From NCBI RefSeq assembly GCF_003390395.1, contig NZ_QUOV01000001.1, forward strand, positions 1,984,001 through 2,048,000: a DNA stretch of 64,000 nucleotides, in the 5' to 3' direction. This DNA comes from Thalassotalea euphylliae (GTDB taxonomy: Bacteria; Pseudomonadota; Gammaproteobacteria; Enterobacterales; Alteromonadaceae). The position numbers were made by a program, and so were the translations under genes. Each line of letters starts with the position of its first letter. The first letter of the stretch is position 1. Shown piece by piece: positions 62,545-64,000 of the stretch. The notes beneath the pieces were generated by a model. That model made no database searches. It had not been told where the DNA came from and was given only the letters and a program-made list of their open reading frames with translations.

Positions 62545-62572
62545 AAAAAACACAGCCTAGGCTGTGTTTTTT
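62545..62572. terminator. Bidirectional terminator between icd and cspD
   Basis: Near-perfect palindrome AAAAAACACAGCC / GGCTGTGTTTTTT around TA. It lies between icd (+) and cspD (-), about 50 bp past icd and 30 bp past the cspD stop. Confidence 0.9.
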
Positions 62573-62601
62573 ATTAGCGCGCTGTTGATTAATTTACTAA
62601 A

Positions 62602-62823
62602 TTAATTTTCTGCTTCAGGTTCAATAGGTACTATACTTGCCGCGTGATGGCCTTTAGGGCCTTCATTCAACTCGTAATTAACATCCTGACCTGCTTTTAG
62701 TGTTCTGTATCCTTCCATCTGGATGGTAGAGTAATGAGCAAAGATGTCTTCTCCACCATCATCAGGGCGAATAAAACCGAACCCTTTTGCATTGTTAAAC
62801 CATTTAACCGTACCGTGAGCCAT
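62602..62823 (-). CDS. cspD: Cold shock-like protein CspD
   Basis: 73-residue single-strand nucleic acid-binding protein; in E. coli CspD is induced in stationary phase and inhibits replication. The cold-shock domain is complete: GTVKWFNNAKGFGFIRPDDG with RNP1 KGFGFI and RNP2 DIFAHYS. The extra acidic C-terminus and divergent placement next to clpS support CspD rather than CspA. Its expression signals lie in the 213-bp divergent gap. Confidence 0.93.
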   Translation of the reverse strand: MAHGTVKWFNNAKGFGFIRPDDGGEDIFAHYSTIQMEGYRTLKAGQDVNYELNEGPKGHHAASIVPIEPEAEN

Positions 62824-63036
62824 ACTTCTACTTCCTTCTATATCCTGCGGTATAATTTAGGTATGCTTCCCATAACATACACGTATAAACGCGGCGGCTA
62901 AAAAATAGCCACCTGTAAATCGTAGAATATGTGTGAGAATAGTCAAGATATTTACAATATTTTTTACAATTTTTTAATAACCTATTTTTCATAAAAAGGT
63001 TCAGCAAATTTAACCTGTAGAGACTAATATAGATTT

Positions 63037-63357
63037 ATGAGTAACTGGAAAGAACTGACAGAATCCCAGCATGATACGGAAGAGCTAACTAAGGAGCGCA
63101 TTGATGAACCTCCTCGTTATCATGTTGTTTTGTTAAACGATGACTATACGCCTATGGATTTTGTGGTTGAAGTTTTACGTAGGTTTTTTAATATGGATTC
63201 TGAAAAGGCTACTGAAATCATGCTAACTATTCATTATAAGGGTAAAGCTCGTTGTGGCACATATTCTGCTGAGATAGCAGAAACTAAAGTAGACCAAGTT
63301 GTTCGATACGCTGCAGAAAATCAACATCCGTTGCAATGTTCAATGGAAAAAGCGTAA
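63037..63357 (+). CDS. clpS: ClpS, adaptor of ClpAP protease
   Basis: 106-residue N-recognin that delivers N-degron substrates to ClpA. Family core: [23 protein letters not shown] (near 25-47, with the Asn-Asp-Asp substrate-binding segment; cited in part), [25 protein letters not shown], and PLQCSMEKA at the end. clpA starts 31 bp later, the usual order. Confidence 0.97.
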   Translation: MSNWKELTESQHDTEELTKERIDEPPRYHVVLLNDDYTPMDFVVEVLRRFFNMDSEKATEIMLTIHYKGKARCGTYSAEIAETKVDQVVRYAAENQHPLQCSMEKA

Positions 63358-63388
63358 CAGTGCAAGATTTAAGTAAGCTGGAGTATCT

Positions 63389-64000
63389 ATGCTGAATAAA
63401 GATTTAGAAATTTCGTTAAACTTAGCGTTCCGTCAAGCTAAGGATTCTCGCCATGAATTTATGACGGTAGAGCACTTATTGCTAGCACTGCTTGATAACC
63501 CATCAGCGGTAGAGGCGCTTAAAGCCTGTGGTGCTGACATGTCTAAATTGCGTAAGAGTTTAGAAGATTTTATTGGTGAAACAACACCGGTCATTCCCGC
63601 AGGTGAAGATGATCGTGAAACTCAGCCAACACTAGGTTTTCAACGTGTTTTGCAACGCGCAGTTTTTCATGTGCAGTCTTCGGGTAAGAATGAAGTTAAT
63701 GGTTCAAACGTGCTTGTTGCAATTTTTAGTGAGCAAGAATCACAAGCCGCCTATATTTTGAAAAAATCAGATATTACGCGTCTAGATATTGTTAATTTTA
63801 TCTCTCACGGCATTTCAAAAATAGAAAATGGCGAGAGCGCTAGCCACGAAGAAGTTGAGCAGCAGCAAGACGAAGAACCAAGAGTAGTAGAAAGCTTTGC
63901 GGTAAACCTCAATGAAGAGGCGAAAAAGGGCAACATAGACCCGCTGATTGGCCGTGACGATGAATTAGAACGAACGCTTCAGGTATTGAGCCGTCGCCGT
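63389..64000 (+). CDS. clpA: ClpA ATPase, N-terminal part (runs off the window)
   Basis: Unfoldase subunit of ClpAP. 204 codons are present with no stop before the right edge. The protein starts [19 protein letters not shown], with two Clp_N repeats ([14 protein letters not shown] near 23; [18 protein letters not shown] near 97), an acidic linker, and the beginning of AAA domain 1 ([22 protein letters not shown]). GGAG lies 5-6 nt before the ATG at 63389. The Walker motifs fall outside the window. Confidence 0.96.
   Translation, partial: MLNKDLEISLNLAFRQAKDSRHEFMTVEHLLLALLDNPSAVEALKACGADMSKLRKSLEDFIGETTPVIPAGEDDRETQPTLGFQRVLQRAVFHVQSSGKNEVNGSNVLVAIFSEQESQAAYILKKSDITRLDIVNFISHGISKIENGESASHEEVEQQQDEEPRVVESFAVNLNEEAKKGNIDPLIGRDDELERTLQVLSRRR

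Overview
The window reads as chromosome from a marine, moderately AT-rich gammaproteobacterium of the Alteromonadales, most likely Colwelliaceae (Colwellia/Thalassotalea-like). This is inferred from gene content and order: a monomeric and a dimeric NADP isocitrate dehydrogenase side by side, a Pds (proteobacterial dedicated sortase) regulatory cluster, PAS-type chemoreceptors, and conserved gammaproteobacterial blocks (thrS-infC-rpmI-rplT, pheST-ihfA, rluE-nudJ-mnmA-hflD-purB, cspD/clpS-clpA). No prophage, CRISPR array, rRNA operon or intact transposase was seen. Both ends cut through genes (nasA on the left, clpA on the right).

Layout. 1-3.1 kb: end of assimilatory nitrate reductase, then siroheme methyltransferase and a tRNA-Val. 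3.4-9.9 kb: an OmpA-family protein, DUF3137, a MATE pump divergent from riboflavin synthase, a CPXCG zinc-ribbon protein, a fructosamine-kinase-like protein and a START-domain protein. 10-13.4 kb: the translation operon thrS, infC (AUU start), rpmI, rplT, with candidate autoregulatory RNA structures. 13.5-14.6 kb: purC. 15-26 kb: a sensory region with three methyl-accepting proteins (one with three tandem PAS domains), an EAL phosphodiesterase and an XRE regulator, plus a MITE-like repeat. 26.7-30.4 kb: pheS-pheT-ihfA, preceded by a 750-bp apparently gene-poor gap. 30.5-34 kb: DUF2937, an HDOD protein, and divergent queC/queE for queuosine.

34-38.3 kb: pdsS-pdsR divergent from pdsO. In the usual arrangement a marine sortase and its target protein lie beside these genes. 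Here pdsO is followed only by an orphan strong Shine-Dalgarno and a terminator, so the enzyme and substrate appear to have been lost from, or never placed at, this locus. The pdsR-pdsO gap carries TTGCCA-like repeats spaced about one helical turn apart. 38.9-43.7 kb: divergent SOS genes dinG and polB sharing a near-consensus LexA box; polB carries an in-frame 7 x 15-bp repeat insertion next to polymerase motif A.

43.8-52.1 kb: a degenerate P-loop protein, cystathionine beta-lyase, DUF924, a CadC-like regulator divergent from a fatty-acid/sterol hydroxylase, leucine-type dehydrogenase, GNAT and the ribosomal oxygenase RoxA. 52.3-57 kb: purB-hflD-mnmA-nudJ-rluE on the minus strand. 57.1-62.5 kb: monomeric IDH, LysE exporter, GDSL hydrolase, dimeric IDH. 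62.6-64 kb: cspD divergent from clpS-clpA.

All identifications rest on reading motifs and remembered family sequences; no database search was run. Residue positions are approximate.
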